Counted from the stretch's first letter, positions 51,035 through 60,814 are shown. The stretch is 64,000 nt of DNA from Mycolicibacterium flavescens (GCF_001722335.1 NZ_MIHA01000021.1:1-64000), one strand, 5' to 3'. The notes: a model not told the origin generated them from the sequence alone. Made by a program: numbers and translations.

Positions 51035-51316
51035 TTGCGTTCAGTGCTCAGCACGCTGACCGCCGCGGTGATCGCGGCGTTGACATTCGCCGCCCCCGCG
51101 GCAGCCGACGAGGCCGAATTCCTGCGGAAGCTGCAGGACCAGTACGTCTACCTGACGCCCGACCAACTCCTCGCGGCGGGCCACCAGGTCTGCGCGGCGG
51201 CGCGCCAGGGCGTCCCGGCGTCGGAGTCGGTGATGATGGTGCGCGACCTGCTCGGCACCTCGGTACCGGCGGCGGGCGACATCGTCAGCACCGCCGTCGT
51301 CGAACTCGGGTGCTGA
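51035..51316 (+). CDS. DUF732-family secreted protein
   Basis: 93 residues. TTG at 51035 is chosen because GGAGG lies 8 bases upstream; GTG at 51026 is in frame. Signal peptide SVLSTLTAAVIAALTFAAPA ends at AAADEAEFL. The mature domain has FLRKLQDQYVYLTPDQLLAA, GHQVCAAARQG and a final Cys, forming the conserved disulfide of mycobacterial DUF732 proteins. Function of the family is unknown. Confidence 0.8.
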   Translation: MRSVLSTLTAAVIAALTFAAPAAADEAEFLRKLQDQYVYLTPDQLLAAGHQVCAAARQGVPASESVMMVRDLLGTSVPAAGDIVSTAVVELGC

Positions 51317-51406
51317 ACGCTCGCGACAAGCTTTGGTAACGAGCCGATCAAGCGGCGCGCGCCACCCGTGAACCGCCCGCTGTCGCTGCTAACTTGCCCC
51401 GCATAG

Positions 51407-52399
<993 letters not shown>

Positions 52400-52505
52400 C
52401 CCGGAAGCCGCCAAGCAAACCGGGCCTCGACGCCCGAGAATGATCATTAGCAAATCGCAATCAGCGATTTATGATTCCGTCACCAAACCCTGACAGGGTT
52501 CGGCT

Positions 52506-53267
52506 GTGCGCTCGATCATGATCAATCGTGCCCGTCAGCGGGCCTCGGCCTGCATGGCGGTGGCCGTCGCGCTGACCGTGCTGTCGGCGACACCGGCCGC
52601 TCAGGCTGAACCGAGATCGGTCACGGTTAACACCGGATCCGGCGAGCTCAATGTTCGAGCGGCGCCGTCGGCAAACAGCAAGAAGATCGGCTCGGTCGCC
52701 GACGGCAGCCGGGTCGTGATCGTCTGTCACGCCCGCGGGGCCGAGTTCGCGGGCGGCCCCTACCGGCTGACGACGAATCTCTGGAACCGCCTCGACACCG
52801 GCGGCTACGTGACCGACGCGATGCTCGTCACCGGGTCCAACGACGCGGTGGTGCCGCGCTGCGAGGATGGGCCGACACCGCGCGCAACGACCGGCGAGAC
52901 GGCCGCGGCGAACACCGAGAAACCCGGCACACCCGGCTGGGCAGCGCTGGAGAAGTGGCATCAGGTCTCGAACAGAAAGCACTACCCGGCGCTGCGCGGG
53001 CCGCTGCGGGACTGGGCGGCGTCGGCGCGCGCCGCGGGTTGGACGGTGGTCACGACGCCTGAGCCGCGCGCGATCGTCGTGTTCGCGCCCGGCGCCGACG
53101 GGGTGCCCGCCTCGGGCCACGTCGCCTGGGTGGACACCACGGACGTGCGCGGCCGCGACCGGTACCTCGGAATCACCGAAGCGCACAAGACCGGCGACGG
53201 GTTGGTCGTCTGGTCGGCCAGGGAGGTGAGGCATGCCGCCGGGATGTCGTACATTTTGCTCCCCTGA
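52506..53267 (+). CDS. Secreted SH3b-CHAP-like protein lacking catalytic Cys
   Basis: 253 residues from GTG at 52506, with a signal peptide ending around AAQAEP. An SH3-like domain follows: VNTGSGELNVRAAPSANSKK and GYVTDAMLVTGS. The C-terminal half resembles CHAP peptidases: RDWAASARAAGWTVVTTPEP, AIVVFAPGADG and the His in SGHVAWVD. In active CHAP domains a Cys precedes this by about 30 residues; here that stretch (GWAALEKWHQVSNRKHYP) has none. It probably binds cell wall without cutting it. Confidence 0.78.
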   Translation: MRSIMINRARQRASACMAVAVALTVLSATPAAQAEPRSVTVNTGSGELNVRAAPSANSKKIGSVADGSRVVIVCHARGAEFAGGPYRLTTNLWNRLDTGGYVTDAMLVTGSNDAVVPRCEDGPTPRATTGETAAANTEKPGTPGWAALEKWHQVSNRKHYPALRGPLRDWAASARAAGWTVVTTPEPRAIVVFAPGADGVPASGHVAWVDTTDVRGRDRYLGITEAHKTGDGLVVWSAREVRHAAGMSYILLP

Positions 53268-53395
53268 CCGGCGCGTTCGTATCCCCGCCGGTGCGTCGGG
53301 TCAGCACAGTCAGCTACCCTGTTGCGCGGGTTCAGACTGCAGCCTCTCGTTACCGGCCATGACCGCTACGGTGGTTGCCAAACAAGAGGTGAAGC

Positions 53396-53743
53396 TTGGA
53401 CGGACAACTTTGCACCGAGTCCTGGGTGGACCAGGTGGCGGTCGTCACCGCCTCCGGCGATCTGGACATGCTGACGGCTCCCCAGTTGCGGGAGGCCATC
53501 GCGGCGGCGCTGGCGAAGAACCCGACGGGCCTGGTCGTCGACCTGACTCCGGTCGAGTTCCTCGGGTCGGCCGGCATGCAGGTACTGATGGAGACGCACA
53601 ACCAGACCGACGGCACCGAGACCCGCTTCGCGGTGGTAGCCGAGGGACCCGCCACCAGTCGACCGTTGAAGATCACCGGGATTGCCGACGTGATCGGGTT
53701 ATTCTCGTCACTCGACGCGGCGCTCGAGAATCTTTCTGCGTGA
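53396..53743 (+). CDS. STAS-domain anti-sigma factor antagonist
   Basis: 115 residues from TTG at 53396 with AGGTGAAGC just upstream. VVTASGDLDMLTAPQLREAI is the first half of the STAS fold; VVDLTPVEFLGSAGMQVLME contains the Ser that kinase-type anti-sigma factors phosphorylate. It is followed at 32 bp by an HATPase-domain protein, so the two probably form a partner-switching pair. Confidence 0.9.
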   Translation: MDGQLCTESWVDQVAVVTASGDLDMLTAPQLREAIAAALAKNPTGLVVDLTPVEFLGSAGMQVLMETHNQTDGTETRFAVVAEGPATSRPLKITGIADVIGLFSSLDAALENLSA

Positions 53744-53775
53744 GCGCGCGACCGAAGGGGTAACCAGACGGCATC

Positions 53776-54225
53776 ATGAACGCTCCTACGGAACTCGGGT
53801 TTTCTTCCAACGGCCGCGCCGACGCGCAGACGGTGGCCGAGTTCCGCAATGCCTTCGCCCAGTGGCTGCGGGAGAACTTCGCGCTCGACGCCGAGCGATT
53901 CAACGATGTCCTGCTGGCGGTCAACGAGGCGCTGACGAACTCCGCGGAGTTCGCCTACGTCGACCGTCCCGAGGGCGGCACGATGTCGGTGACCGCCCAC
54001 TACAACGCCGCCGACCGCCGCCTCGTCGCCGTCGTGGCCGACCAGGGCGCCTGGCTTCACAAAGAGCCTGACGGCACCCCGAACACCCGCGGGCGCGGTA
54101 TCGAGCTGATGGAAGCGCTGTCCGATCGCGCCACCATCGACCGCACCCCGACCGGCACTCAGGTGCGCCTCGAATTCAACGGCTGCCCGCTTTCCTCGGA
54201 AGAGCCGTTCGCCACGTCGGCGTAA
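53776..54225 (+). CDS. RsbW/HATPase-type anti-sigma factor
   Basis: 149 residues. GHKL ATPase motifs: N box in VLLAVNEALTNSAEFAYVD, G1-like VVADQGAW, and RGRGIELMEALSDRATID. Proteins of this type bind a sigma factor or phosphorylate STAS antagonists. Cytoplasmic. Lies between two STAS genes. Confidence 0.88.
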   Translation: MNAPTELGFSSNGRADAQTVAEFRNAFAQWLRENFALDAERFNDVLLAVNEALTNSAEFAYVDRPEGGTMSVTAHYNAADRRLVAVVADQGAWLHKEPDGTPNTRGRGIELMEALSDRATIDRTPTGTQVRLEFNGCPLSSEEPFATSA

Positions 54226-54238
54226 CCGGCATCTCTTT

Positions 54239-54263
54239 GTTTGCTTCGCCCGCGGCGTGGGTA
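54239..54263 (+). promoter_or_regulatory. SigF-type promoter
   Basis: GTTT at 54239-54242 and GGGTA at 54259-54263 are separated by 16 bases, matching the mycobacterial SigF consensus. It ends 40 bp before the ATG of the second STAS gene. Confidence 0.55.
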
Positions 54264-54303
54264 CAGGCGGCTAACTGAGTCGATCCGCAGGAAGCGAGCG
54301 CTC

Positions 54304-54717
54304 ATGTCTGTTGCGGCGATCCCCCGCCCGGTGTCAGGGCCGGGGCGACGGCTGACGGTGACCTGCGGCGCGTGGGCGGGCCCGGGTGCGGCGAACGTGA
54401 CCATCTTCGCGACCGGTGAGGTCGACGCCGCCAACGCCAAGGAGTTCTCGCTCGCGGTGTGCGAGGCCGTCGGCGACGCCGAACGAGTCCTGCTCGACCT
54501 GTCCGCGCTCGAGTTCATCGCGATCGACGCCGTCGCGGCCCTGCACGCCGTCAACGCCCACCTGACCCGCGCGGGAGTGCCGTGGTCGGTGCTGCCCGGT
54601 GCGGCGGTCGCCCGGGTCCTTGCGATCTGCGACCGCGAGCACGTCATCCCGCTCCTCGATGCGGGCCCGACAGCGCGCCGCGGCGAGACCGTGCTGCGTC
54701 TGGTACAGCCGGCCTGA
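54304..54717 (+). CDS. STAS-domain protein without phosphorylatable Ser
   Basis: 137 residues, ATG at 54304 after AGGAAG. VTIFATGEVDAANAKEFSLA and VLLDLSALEFIAIDAVAALH are STAS elements. Where the phosphorylatable Ser should be (F-x-x-S), this has FIAIDAV, with no Ser or Thr but an Asp. It may therefore be insensitive to kinase control or act constitutively. Preceded by a SigF-like promoter, suggesting it is part of the SigF regulon's feedback. Confidence 0.85.
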   Translation: MSVAAIPRPVSGPGRRLTVTCGAWAGPGAANVTIFATGEVDAANAKEFSLAVCEAVGDAERVLLDLSALEFIAIDAVAALHAVNAHLTRAGVPWSVLPGAAVARVLAICDREHVIPLLDAGPTARRGETVLRLVQPA

Positions 54718-55095
54718 CACCGATGTGACCGACGAGGCTGCTGTTGTCTCTTTGCTGGCGTGTCGGTATGTGATCTACCGCTCACTTTGTCCGGCAAGGC
54801 TAAGAGTTTGTGATTCCGCGTGCGCTGTCGGCCTGTGTGAAGAGCGTTGCGGGACAGGCATTGTCACTGATCAAAGCGCCAATCCCGGTTGCTCCCTAGA
54901 GATAACGAACAGGTAACGGGAAGTTTTCTAAGTAGTGTCTGAGAGGTTCCCGCGGACAACGGCGGAACCGGGTTCGCGGCACGGCGGCTTGTCGTATTTC
55001 GTCGCTAGACTCGAACAAGAACCGCGCCGCCTTGGCGCGAATTGACTTGAACTCGAAGGCCGGTGCACGTCATGCCGGCGGAGGTACCGAAAACT
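54718..55095 (+). other. 378-bp intergenic region
   Basis: No gene is seen. The region is less GC-rich than its surroundings near 54890-54940 (GTAACGGGAAGTTTTCTAAG), which may hold the promoter of the beta-propeller gene. GGAGG at 55080-55084 sets the start of that gene. Confidence 0.4.
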
Positions 55096-56142
55096 ATGGC
55101 TGATCTTTTTTCGCGCGCAAGTGCTGACAAGCCCGGCACCAAACGCACGGATCCGAACGCCACCACGTTGGGCGCCACCGATGTGCGCCGCGGCGCCGTC
55201 GGCGACATCGCGGTCACCACGACCGGCCGCATCCTGACCACCCATCCCGGCGACGACAGCGTCGCTGTCCTGAACGCCCGCACCTTGGCGGTCGAGTCGA
55301 TCATGGCCGTGCACGGGGAACCGTTCGCCGTGGCCGTACACGACGACCGCGCCTACGTGAGCACGTCGTCGTGGACCCACAAGGACGAGGTGACGATCAT
55401 CGACACCACCTCCAAGGCGGTGCTCGCGTCGTACCCGCTGACCGAGAACGTGACCGCCCTGGCGGTCAGCCCGGACGGCAAGCGCGTCTACGCCGGGCGC
55501 ACCGGTGACGGCCACATCGACGTCGCGGTCATCGACGTCACCGCCGAGCGGGTGGGCACCATCGACGTCGCCACCGGCGCCGGCATCGGCATCGACGCGC
55601 TGGCCGTCGACCCGGCCGGAACCCGTCTCTACATCGCAACCACCGACGCCCGCGGCAGCGCGGTCGTGATCGTCGACGTCGAGACGGCCCGCGTCGAGCA
55701 CGCCGTGCGCATCGGCGCGCCGATCCGCGACATCGCGATCAGCGGCGACACCGGATATGTCCTGAGCTCGGACCGCGCCCGCGGCGGCGTGCTCCACGTC
55801 GTCGAGCTGGCGACCGGCCGCATCACCGGGATCGTCGACCTCGGCGGCGCCCCGACCCAGCTGGCCGTCGGCGCCGACAAGTCCAGGGCCTACGTCGTCG
55901 ACTACGACCGTGTGGTCGTGGTGTGCACGCTGACCCTGCAGGTCATCGACGCCCTCACCGTCGGCGCGCGGCCGTCCTGCGTGACGGTCGACTCGCACAG
56001 CGGCCCGCTCTACGTCGCCGACTACGACGGCCACGTCACCGCGTTCGCCGTGGAGATGACGATGCCGCTGCTGTACTCGGAGTTCATGGCGACCGACCCG
56101 ATCGTCGCCGACCACCGCGAACTGGAGCCCGTGCACGCCTGA
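55096..56142 (+). CDS. YncE-like beta-propeller protein
   Basis: 348 residues. Seven-bladed propeller repeats of about 45 residues are visible, each with a VIDxxTxxV-type strand: VAVLNARTLAVESI, VTIIDTTSKAVLAS, VAVIDVTAERVGTI, VVIVDVETARVEHA, LHVVELATGRITGI. AVSPDGKRVYAG and AVDPAGTRLYIA are the linking turns. ATG at 55096 (GGAGG 11 bases upstream) gives MADLFSRAS; GTG 55063 and ATG 55072 are possible. No signal peptide; function unknown. Confidence 0.82.
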   Translation: MADLFSRASADKPGTKRTDPNATTLGATDVRRGAVGDIAVTTTGRILTTHPGDDSVAVLNARTLAVESIMAVHGEPFAVAVHDDRAYVSTSSWTHKDEVTIIDTTSKAVLASYPLTENVTALAVSPDGKRVYAGRTGDGHIDVAVIDVTAERVGTIDVATGAGIGIDALAVDPAGTRLYIATTDARGSAVVIVDVETARVEHAVRIGAPIRDIAISGDTGYVLSSDRARGGVLHVVELATGRITGIVDLGGAPTQLAVGADKSRAYVVDYDRVVVVCTLTLQVIDALTVGARPSCVTVDSHSGPLYVADYDGHVTAFAVEMTMPLLYSEFMATDPIVADHRELEPVHA

Positions 56143-56145
56143 CGG

Positions 56146-56835
56146 TCAGCGCCACTGATAGCGGGTCTTGGGCCGGCCGGCCTTGCCGTAATCGGTGTGC
56201 CGGGTCAGGACGCCGTCGTCGGCGAGCCGTTCGAGGTAGCGCCACGCCGTCACCCGCGACACCCCCACCAGTCGTGCGACGTCGTCGGCGGTGACCCCGT
56301 CCGCGGAATCCCGTACCGCGCGCGCGATCTCGTCGTTGGTGCCCGGCGCCGTGCCCTTGGGTGTCGAACCCTTCGCCGGGCTGACGCGCAGTTCGGCCAG
56401 CGCGCGGTCCACCTCGGCCTGGCTGGCGGCCTGGGTGCCGGCGGGCAGCGCCCGCCGGTAACGCCGGTAGCCCTCCAGCCGGTCGCGGAACGCGGCGAAT
56501 GTGAACGGTTTGAGCAGATACGCAAGCGCCCCGTGGCCCACCGCCGCCCGCACCATCTCCAGGTCACGCTCGGAGGTGATCGCGATGATGTCGGGCGCAG
56601 GCACCAGCCCGGACAGTGCCTTGGCCAGCGCGATTCCGTTCGCATCGGGCAGCCCGATGTCCAGCAGCACCAGATCGACCGGGGCGTCGGTGGCGGCCGC
56701 GGCCGACGCGTGCCGCATCGCGTCGCGGGCGGTGTGGGCGACCGCGCTCACCGAAAAGCCGGACAGCCGAGCGAGATACGTCTGATGGGCCTCGGCGATC
56801 AGCGGCTCGTCCTCGACGATCAGCACGTTGATCAC
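56146..56835 (-). CDS. CitB/DcuR-type response regulator
   Basis: 229 residues from GTG at 56835, overlapping the sensor stop (GTGA). Receiver: VLIVEDEPLIAEAHQ, phospho-Asp in VDLVLLDIGLPDANG, Thr in IIAITSER and Lys in LLKPFTFAAF. C-terminal HTH: VTADDVARLVGVSRVTAWRY then TDYGKAGRPKTRYQW. This organisation is that of regulators controlling C4-dicarboxylate or citrate transport. The divergent dctA next to the sensor gene is the likely target. Confidence 0.92.
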   Translation of the reverse strand: MINVLIVEDEPLIAEAHQTYLARLSGFSVSAVAHTARDAMRHASAAAATDAPVDLVLLDIGLPDANGIALAKALSGLVPAPDIIAITSERDLEMVRAAVGHGALAYLLKPFTFAAFRDRLEGYRRYRRALPAGTQAASQAEVDRALAELRVSPAKGSTPKGTAPGTNDEIARAVRDSADGVTADDVARLVGVSRVTAWRYLERLADDGVLTRHTDYGKAGRPKTRYQWR

Positions 56836-58391
56836 GACGCCTCCGGCACGGTCACCGTCACCACCGAACCGTAGGTGACGTCGGTGGTCAGGGTGCCGTG
56901 GTGGCGGGTGACCACCTGCGCGACGAGCGCCAGCCCGAGACCGTGATGGTCGGGGTCGCTCTTCGTGGAGTATCCGCGCTGCGTCGCCCTGGCGAAGGTG
57001 TCGAGGTCCATGCCCGGCCCGCTGTCGGCCACCCGCAGGATCAGCGTGCCGTCGACCATCTGCACGGTGACCTCGACCCACGGGTCGTCGCGGTCGCAGG
57101 CGTCCATCGCGTTGTCGATCAGGTTGCCCAGCACCGTGACCATCTCCGAACCGGTCAGCGGGACGCGGTCGCTGTCGGACGGCAGCCGGGTGTCCTCGGT
57201 GACGGTCAGCTCGATGCCGCGTTCGTCGGCCTGCGCGGTCTTGCCCAGCAGCAGCGCGACCAGAGCGGGTTCGCCCACCGCGGCCGACAGCCGGTCGACA
57301 AGCCGCTGGGTCAGTTCCAGTTCGTCGGTGGCGAACCGCACCGCCTCCTCCTGGCGGCCCATCTCCACCATCGTGACAACGGTGTGCAGCTTGTTGGCGG
57401 CCTCGTGCGCCTGCGAGCGCAGCGTGTCGGTCAGCACCTTCAGCGAGTTGAGTTCACCTAGGGCGCCTTGTAATTCGGTTCGATCGCGGATCGTGACGAC
57501 CTCGGAGTCCGGGACGGCGGTCGCGACCTGCGAGCGGTTGACCACCAGCACCCGGTCGGCGGTGACATGCACCTCGTCGCGGACACCGGGGTCGGCGCTG
57601 CGCAGGAAGTCGGGCAGATCGGCGCGGTCGACGGGTCCGGGCGGCAGCGCCAGCAGCCGTCGCGCCTCGTCGTTGACCAGGGCCACGCCGCTGCGGTCCA
57701 GCACGAGCAGGCCCTCGGAGACCGAGTGCAGGATCGCGTCGTGGTGTTCGTACATCACCCGCAGCTCGTCGGGTCGCAACCCGTGCGTCTGACGCAGCAG
57801 CCGCCGCCGGATGAGCCAGACCCCGGCCAGTGAAATCGCCAGCGCGGCAACGGTTACAGTGACGATGACCGGGACCTGCGAGCGCCAGCGATCGGCCAGG
57901 CTGGTCTGCAGGATGCCCGCCGAGACCAGCCCGACGATCCGGCCCGCGTCGTCGCGCACCGGCGCCACCGCGCGGATCGACGGTCCCAGGGTCCCGGTGT
58001 AGGTCTCGGAGAACGTCTCACCCCGCAGCGCGGGTTCGACGGTGCCGATGTACTTGGCGCCGATCTGCTCCGGGTCGGTGTGGGTGAACCGGGTGCGGTC
58101 GGGCGCCATGATCGTGATGAACGCGATGTCGGTCTGTCTGCGCACCGCCTCGGTCACCGGCTGCAGAACCGCAGTGGCCCTTCCGGATTCGATGGCCGCC
58201 GCGGTCGACGGTGAATCCGCCAGCGCGGTGGCGATCCCGAGCACCTGCTCGCGGGCCGCTGCGTCGCCGTCCCGGCGGGCGTCGAGCAGCGCCAGCGCGC
58301 TACCGGCGAGCACGATCACCGCGATCACCAGGATCTGCAGTGCGATCGCCTGGGTCGCCAGCGATCTGGGCCGCCACCGGTTCACCGACAC
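56832..58391 (-). CDS. CitA/DcuS-type sensor histidine kinase
   Basis: 519 residues. Membrane helix about 15-37, an extracytoplasmic Cache/PDC sensor (QTDIAFITIMAPDRTRFTHT, GPSIRAVAPVRDDAGRIVG), second helix about 175-197, a PAS domain (ILHSVSEGLLVLDRSGVALV), then the kinase with the His in QAHEAANKLHTVVTM and ATP site NLIDNAMDACDRDDP and GLGLALVAQVV. It likely senses external C4-dicarboxylates and signals to the coupled regulator. Confidence 0.93.
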   Translation of the reverse strand: MSVNRWRPRSLATQAIALQILVIAVIVLAGSALALLDARRDGDAAAREQVLGIATALADSPSTAAAIESGRATAVLQPVTEAVRRQTDIAFITIMAPDRTRFTHTDPEQIGAKYIGTVEPALRGETFSETYTGTLGPSIRAVAPVRDDAGRIVGLVSAGILQTSLADRWRSQVPVIVTVTVAALAISLAGVWLIRRRLLRQTHGLRPDELRVMYEHHDAILHSVSEGLLVLDRSGVALVNDEARRLLALPPGPVDRADLPDFLRSADPGVRDEVHVTADRVLVVNRSQVATAVPDSEVVTIRDRTELQGALGELNSLKVLTDTLRSQAHEAANKLHTVVTMVEMGRQEEAVRFATDELELTQRLVDRLSAAVGEPALVALLLGKTAQADERGIELTVTEDTRLPSDSDRVPLTGSEMVTVLGNLIDNAMDACDRDDPWVEVTVQMVDGTLILRVADSGPGMDLDTFARATQRGYSTKSDPDHHGLGLALVAQVVTRHHGTLTTDVTYGSVVTVTVPEAS

Positions 58392-58419
58392 CTCCTGCGC
58401 TGAACGAAATGAACTAAAG

Positions 58420-58435
58420 CGTGACCTGGCTCACG
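58420..58435. promoter_or_regulatory. CRP-like site between sensor kinase and dctA
   Basis: CGTGACCTGGCTCACG is a perfect 5-bp inverted repeat in the form GTGA-N6-TCAC, as bound by CRP-family proteins. It lies 28 bp from the sensor start and 48 bp from the dctA start in the 92-bp divergent gap. Confidence 0.5.
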
Positions 58436-58483
58436 CCGGGGTCGACCCTACTTGCAGACCGCGTTCCGTGACTGGAGGTACAA

Positions 58484-59860
58484 ATGACCGTCCTCGACCG
58501 CCCGACCGCGCCCGAGCCGGAACAACCGGCCCGCCGCCGCGACCGCACCCACTGGCTCTACATCGCGGTGCTGATCGCGGTGTTCGCCGGCGTCGCGGTC
58601 GGTATCCTCGCCCCGGACGTCGGCACGAGCGTCGGCGTGCTCGGCACCATGTTCGTCGACCTGATCAAGATGATGATCGCGCCGGTCATCTTCTGCACGA
58701 TCGTGCTGGGCATCGGCTCGGTGCGCAAAGCCGCCACCGTCGGCAAGGTCGGCGGCCTGGCGTTCGTGTACTTCCTGCTGATGTCGACGTTCGCGCTGGC
58801 GATCGGGCTCGTCGTCGGCAACATCCTGCACCCGGGTTCCGGGATGAACCTCACCGAGAGCGCCGCGGGCAAGGGCGCCGAGCTCGCCGAGAAGGCGCAC
58901 GAGGCAGGCGGTCTGATGGACTTCGTCGCCGGCATCATCCCCGAGACCCTGTTCTCGTCGCTGACCGCGGGCAGCGTCCTGCAGGCGCTGTTCGTCGCGC
59001 TGCTCGTCGGGTTCGCGCTGCAGGCCATGGGGTCAGCCGGCGAGCCGATCCTGCGCGGCATCGAGCACCTGCAGAAGCTGGTGTTCAAGGTCCTGGTGAT
59101 GATCCTGTGGCTGGCCCCGATCGGCGCGTTCGGCGCGATCGCCAACGTCGTCGGCCAGACCGGCTGGACCGCGGTGACCCAGCTGCTCGGGCTGATGCTG
59201 GGCTTCTACGTGACGTGCGTGCTGTTCGTGTTCGGCGTGCTGGGCGTGATCCTGCGGACGGTGTCCGGGGTGTCGATCTTCAAGCTGGTCCGCTACCTGG
59301 CCCGCGAGTACCTGTTGATCGTGTCGACCTCGTCGTCGGAGTCCGCGCTGCCGCGGCTGATCGCCAAGATGGAGCACCTCGGTGTGGACCGCAGCACCGT
59401 CGGCGTCGTGGTGCCCACCGGATACTCGTTCGACCTGGACGGCACCGCGATCTACCTGACGATGGCGTCGCTGTTCATCGCCGGCGCGCTGGGCGACCCG
59501 CTGTCGCTGCCAGAACAGATCGGGCTGCTGGTGTTCATGATCGTCGCCTCCAAGGGCGCCGCGGGTGTCACCGGCGCCGGGCTGGCCACGCTGGCGGGTG
59601 GACTGCAGAGCCACCGGCCGGATCTGCTCGACGGTGTCGGGCTGATCGTCGGGATCGACCGGTTCATGTCCGAGGCACGCGCGCTGACCAACTTCTCCGG
59701 CAACGCGGTCGCCACCATCCTCGTCGGCTCCTGGACCAAGACCATCGACCGCGAACGTGTCGACACCGTGCTGCGCGGCGACGATCCGTTCGACGAGTTG
59801 ACCATGGTCGACACCGGCCACGACGCGCCTGCGGCGCAGCGCGAACCCGCCACCGCCTAG
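58484..59860 (+). CDS. dctA: C4-dicarboxylate:cation symporter DctA
   Basis: 458 residues with about eight membrane helices and two re-entrant loops. VDLIKMMIAPVIFCTIVLGI, the Ser-rich loop STSSSESALPRLIAKMEHLG, GYSFDLDGTAIYLTMASLFI and ASKGAAGVTGAGL are signatures of the DAACS family. It imports succinate, fumarate and malate. GGAGG precedes ATG at 58484. Divergent from its probable two-component system. Confidence 0.93.
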   Translation: MTVLDRPTAPEPEQPARRRDRTHWLYIAVLIAVFAGVAVGILAPDVGTSVGVLGTMFVDLIKMMIAPVIFCTIVLGIGSVRKAATVGKVGGLAFVYFLLMSTFALAIGLVVGNILHPGSGMNLTESAAGKGAELAEKAHEAGGLMDFVAGIIPETLFSSLTAGSVLQALFVALLVGFALQAMGSAGEPILRGIEHLQKLVFKVLVMILWLAPIGAFGAIANVVGQTGWTAVTQLLGLMLGFYVTCVLFVFGVLGVILRTVSGVSIFKLVRYLAREYLLIVSTSSSESALPRLIAKMEHLGVDRSTVGVVVPTGYSFDLDGTAIYLTMASLFIAGALGDPLSLPEQIGLLVFMIVASKGAAGVTGAGLATLAGGLQSHRPDLLDGVGLIVGIDRFMSEARALTNFSGNAVATILVGSWTKTIDRERVDTVLRGDDPFDELTMVDTGHDAPAAQREPATA

Positions 59861-59872
59861 CCGCGCATCGAG

Positions 59873-59909
59873 ACTGCGGGCAGGTCGGCATCCGCGATCT
59901 GCCCGCAGT
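59873..59909 (+). terminator. Hairpin terminator after dctA
   Basis: ACTGCGGGCAG and CTGCCCGCAGT form a perfect 11-bp stem with a 15-base loop, followed by TTTCGGTGTTTT. It lies 12 bp after the dctA stop. Confidence 0.75.
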
Positions 59910-60006
59910 TTCGGTGTTTTCACCACCGCGTTGAACCCTTCCGGCGACTTGCTCGTCGTACCGCGTGACGGCCACCGGGGCCGCGAGAACATGAAGGGAG
60001 CGCGTC

Positions 60007-60303
60007 ATGCGCGCAACGCTGTTACTGATGACGGGATTCGCGGCGGCGGCCTGCGGGCTGATGCTCGGGCCCACGGCGACGGCGTCGGCGGCCGAGTCCG
60101 CGCAGCTGACCATCGCCACGCTCGAGGCGCAGGGTTTCGATGTGCGGGTCAACAAGATCGGCAGCGCCTCGCTCGACGAGTGCGTCATCACCGACATCCG
60201 GAATCCGCGTGAGCGAACGGAATTGGTGCGTCGCGGTAACGACCTCATCCAGGTCGTCGCGCAGCGGTCCATCACCGTCACCGCCGACTGCTCGCGGCGG
60301 TGA
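60007..60303 (+). CDS. Small secreted protein with Cys pair (paralogue A)
   Basis: 98 residues, ATG at 60007 with AAGGGAG upstream. Signal peptide (LLLMTGFAAAACGLMLGP) ends near TASAAES. Mature part: LEAQGFDVRVNKIGSASLDE, then CVITDIRNP and a C-terminal CSRR. The two mature Cys likely form a disulfide. It is paralogous to the convergent gene at 60371. Function unknown. Confidence 0.75.
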   Translation: MRATLLLMTGFAAAACGLMLGPTATASAAESAQLTIATLEAQGFDVRVNKIGSASLDECVITDIRNPRERTELVRRGNDLIQVVAQRSITVTADCSRR

Positions 60304-60311
60304 GCTACGAG

Positions 60312-60346
60312 AAAGCCCGGCCGAATGATCCTCGGCCGGGCTTTTT
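60312..60346. terminator. Bidirectional hairpin terminator
   Basis: AAAGCCCGGCCGA and TCGGCCGGGCTTT form a perfect 13-bp stem with a 7-base loop. A run of T follows on one side and A precedes on the other, so it serves both convergent small secreted protein genes. Confidence 0.92.
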
Positions 60347-60370
60347 CGTTTGCAGGTCAGCGTTCGTAGG

Positions 60371-60682
60371 TCAGCGCGAGCAGTCCAGCGACACCGACAC
60401 CGGTTGGCTGGTCACCTGCGGCACCAGGAACCGCTGGCCGCGGGCGCCGGGCCCGATGTAGGGCACCAACTGCCCGAACTGCTGCGGGTTGCGAACATTG
60501 GTGACCACGCAGTCCTCGATCGGGCCGGTGCCGATGCGGTCGATGGTCACCGTGTAGCCCTCGGACTGCAGCTTGCTGATCACCTCGGTCGCCGACTGTT
60601 GCTGTGCCGAGGCCACCGCCGTCGTCGCCGCCAGCAGCCCGGCCACGCCGGCCGCGGCGGCGAGCACCCGTATCGTCCGCAT
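60371..60682 (-). CDS. Small secreted protein with Cys pair (paralogue B)
   Basis: 103 residues from ATG at 60682. Signal peptide MRTIRVLAAAAGVAGLLAAT ending at VASAQQ. Mature part: LQSEGYTVTIDRIGTGPIED, CVVTNVRNP, and a final LDCSR. It matches the convergent protein at 60007 in all key positions, with a short insert (YIGPGARGQRF). A local inverted duplication is likely. Confidence 0.75.
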   Translation of the reverse strand: MRTIRVLAAAAGVAGLLAATTAVASAQQQSATEVISKLQSEGYTVTIDRIGTGPIEDCVVTNVRNPQQFGQLVPYIGPGARGQRFLVPQVTSQPVSVSLDCSR

Positions 60683-60728
60683 TGGACCATTGTGCGCCAT
60701 CAGCGTCCGGACGCCGCCTTTTCCCCTG

Positions 60729-60788
60729 GCGAGCAGACGCAGAATCGCATCACTTCGGGGCTGTTTACGCGATTCTGTGTCTGCTCGC
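60729..60788. repeat. Near-perfect 20-bp palindromic repeat
   Basis: GCGAGCAGACGCAGAATCGC (60729-60748) is inverted at 60769-60788 with one mismatch and a 20-base loop. It shares CGAGCAGACGCA with the palindrome at 3104-3161. It could form a hairpin transcription stop upstream of the rightward gene. Confidence 0.75.
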
Positions 60789-60814
60789 GGGGAGAAGTGG
60801 TGTAGACCTGCAAG

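Noticed and set aside
54928..56136. 402-residue leftward ORF
   Set aside because: Antisense shadow of the beta-propeller gene, rich in Asp, Arg, Val and Gly from codon mirroring.
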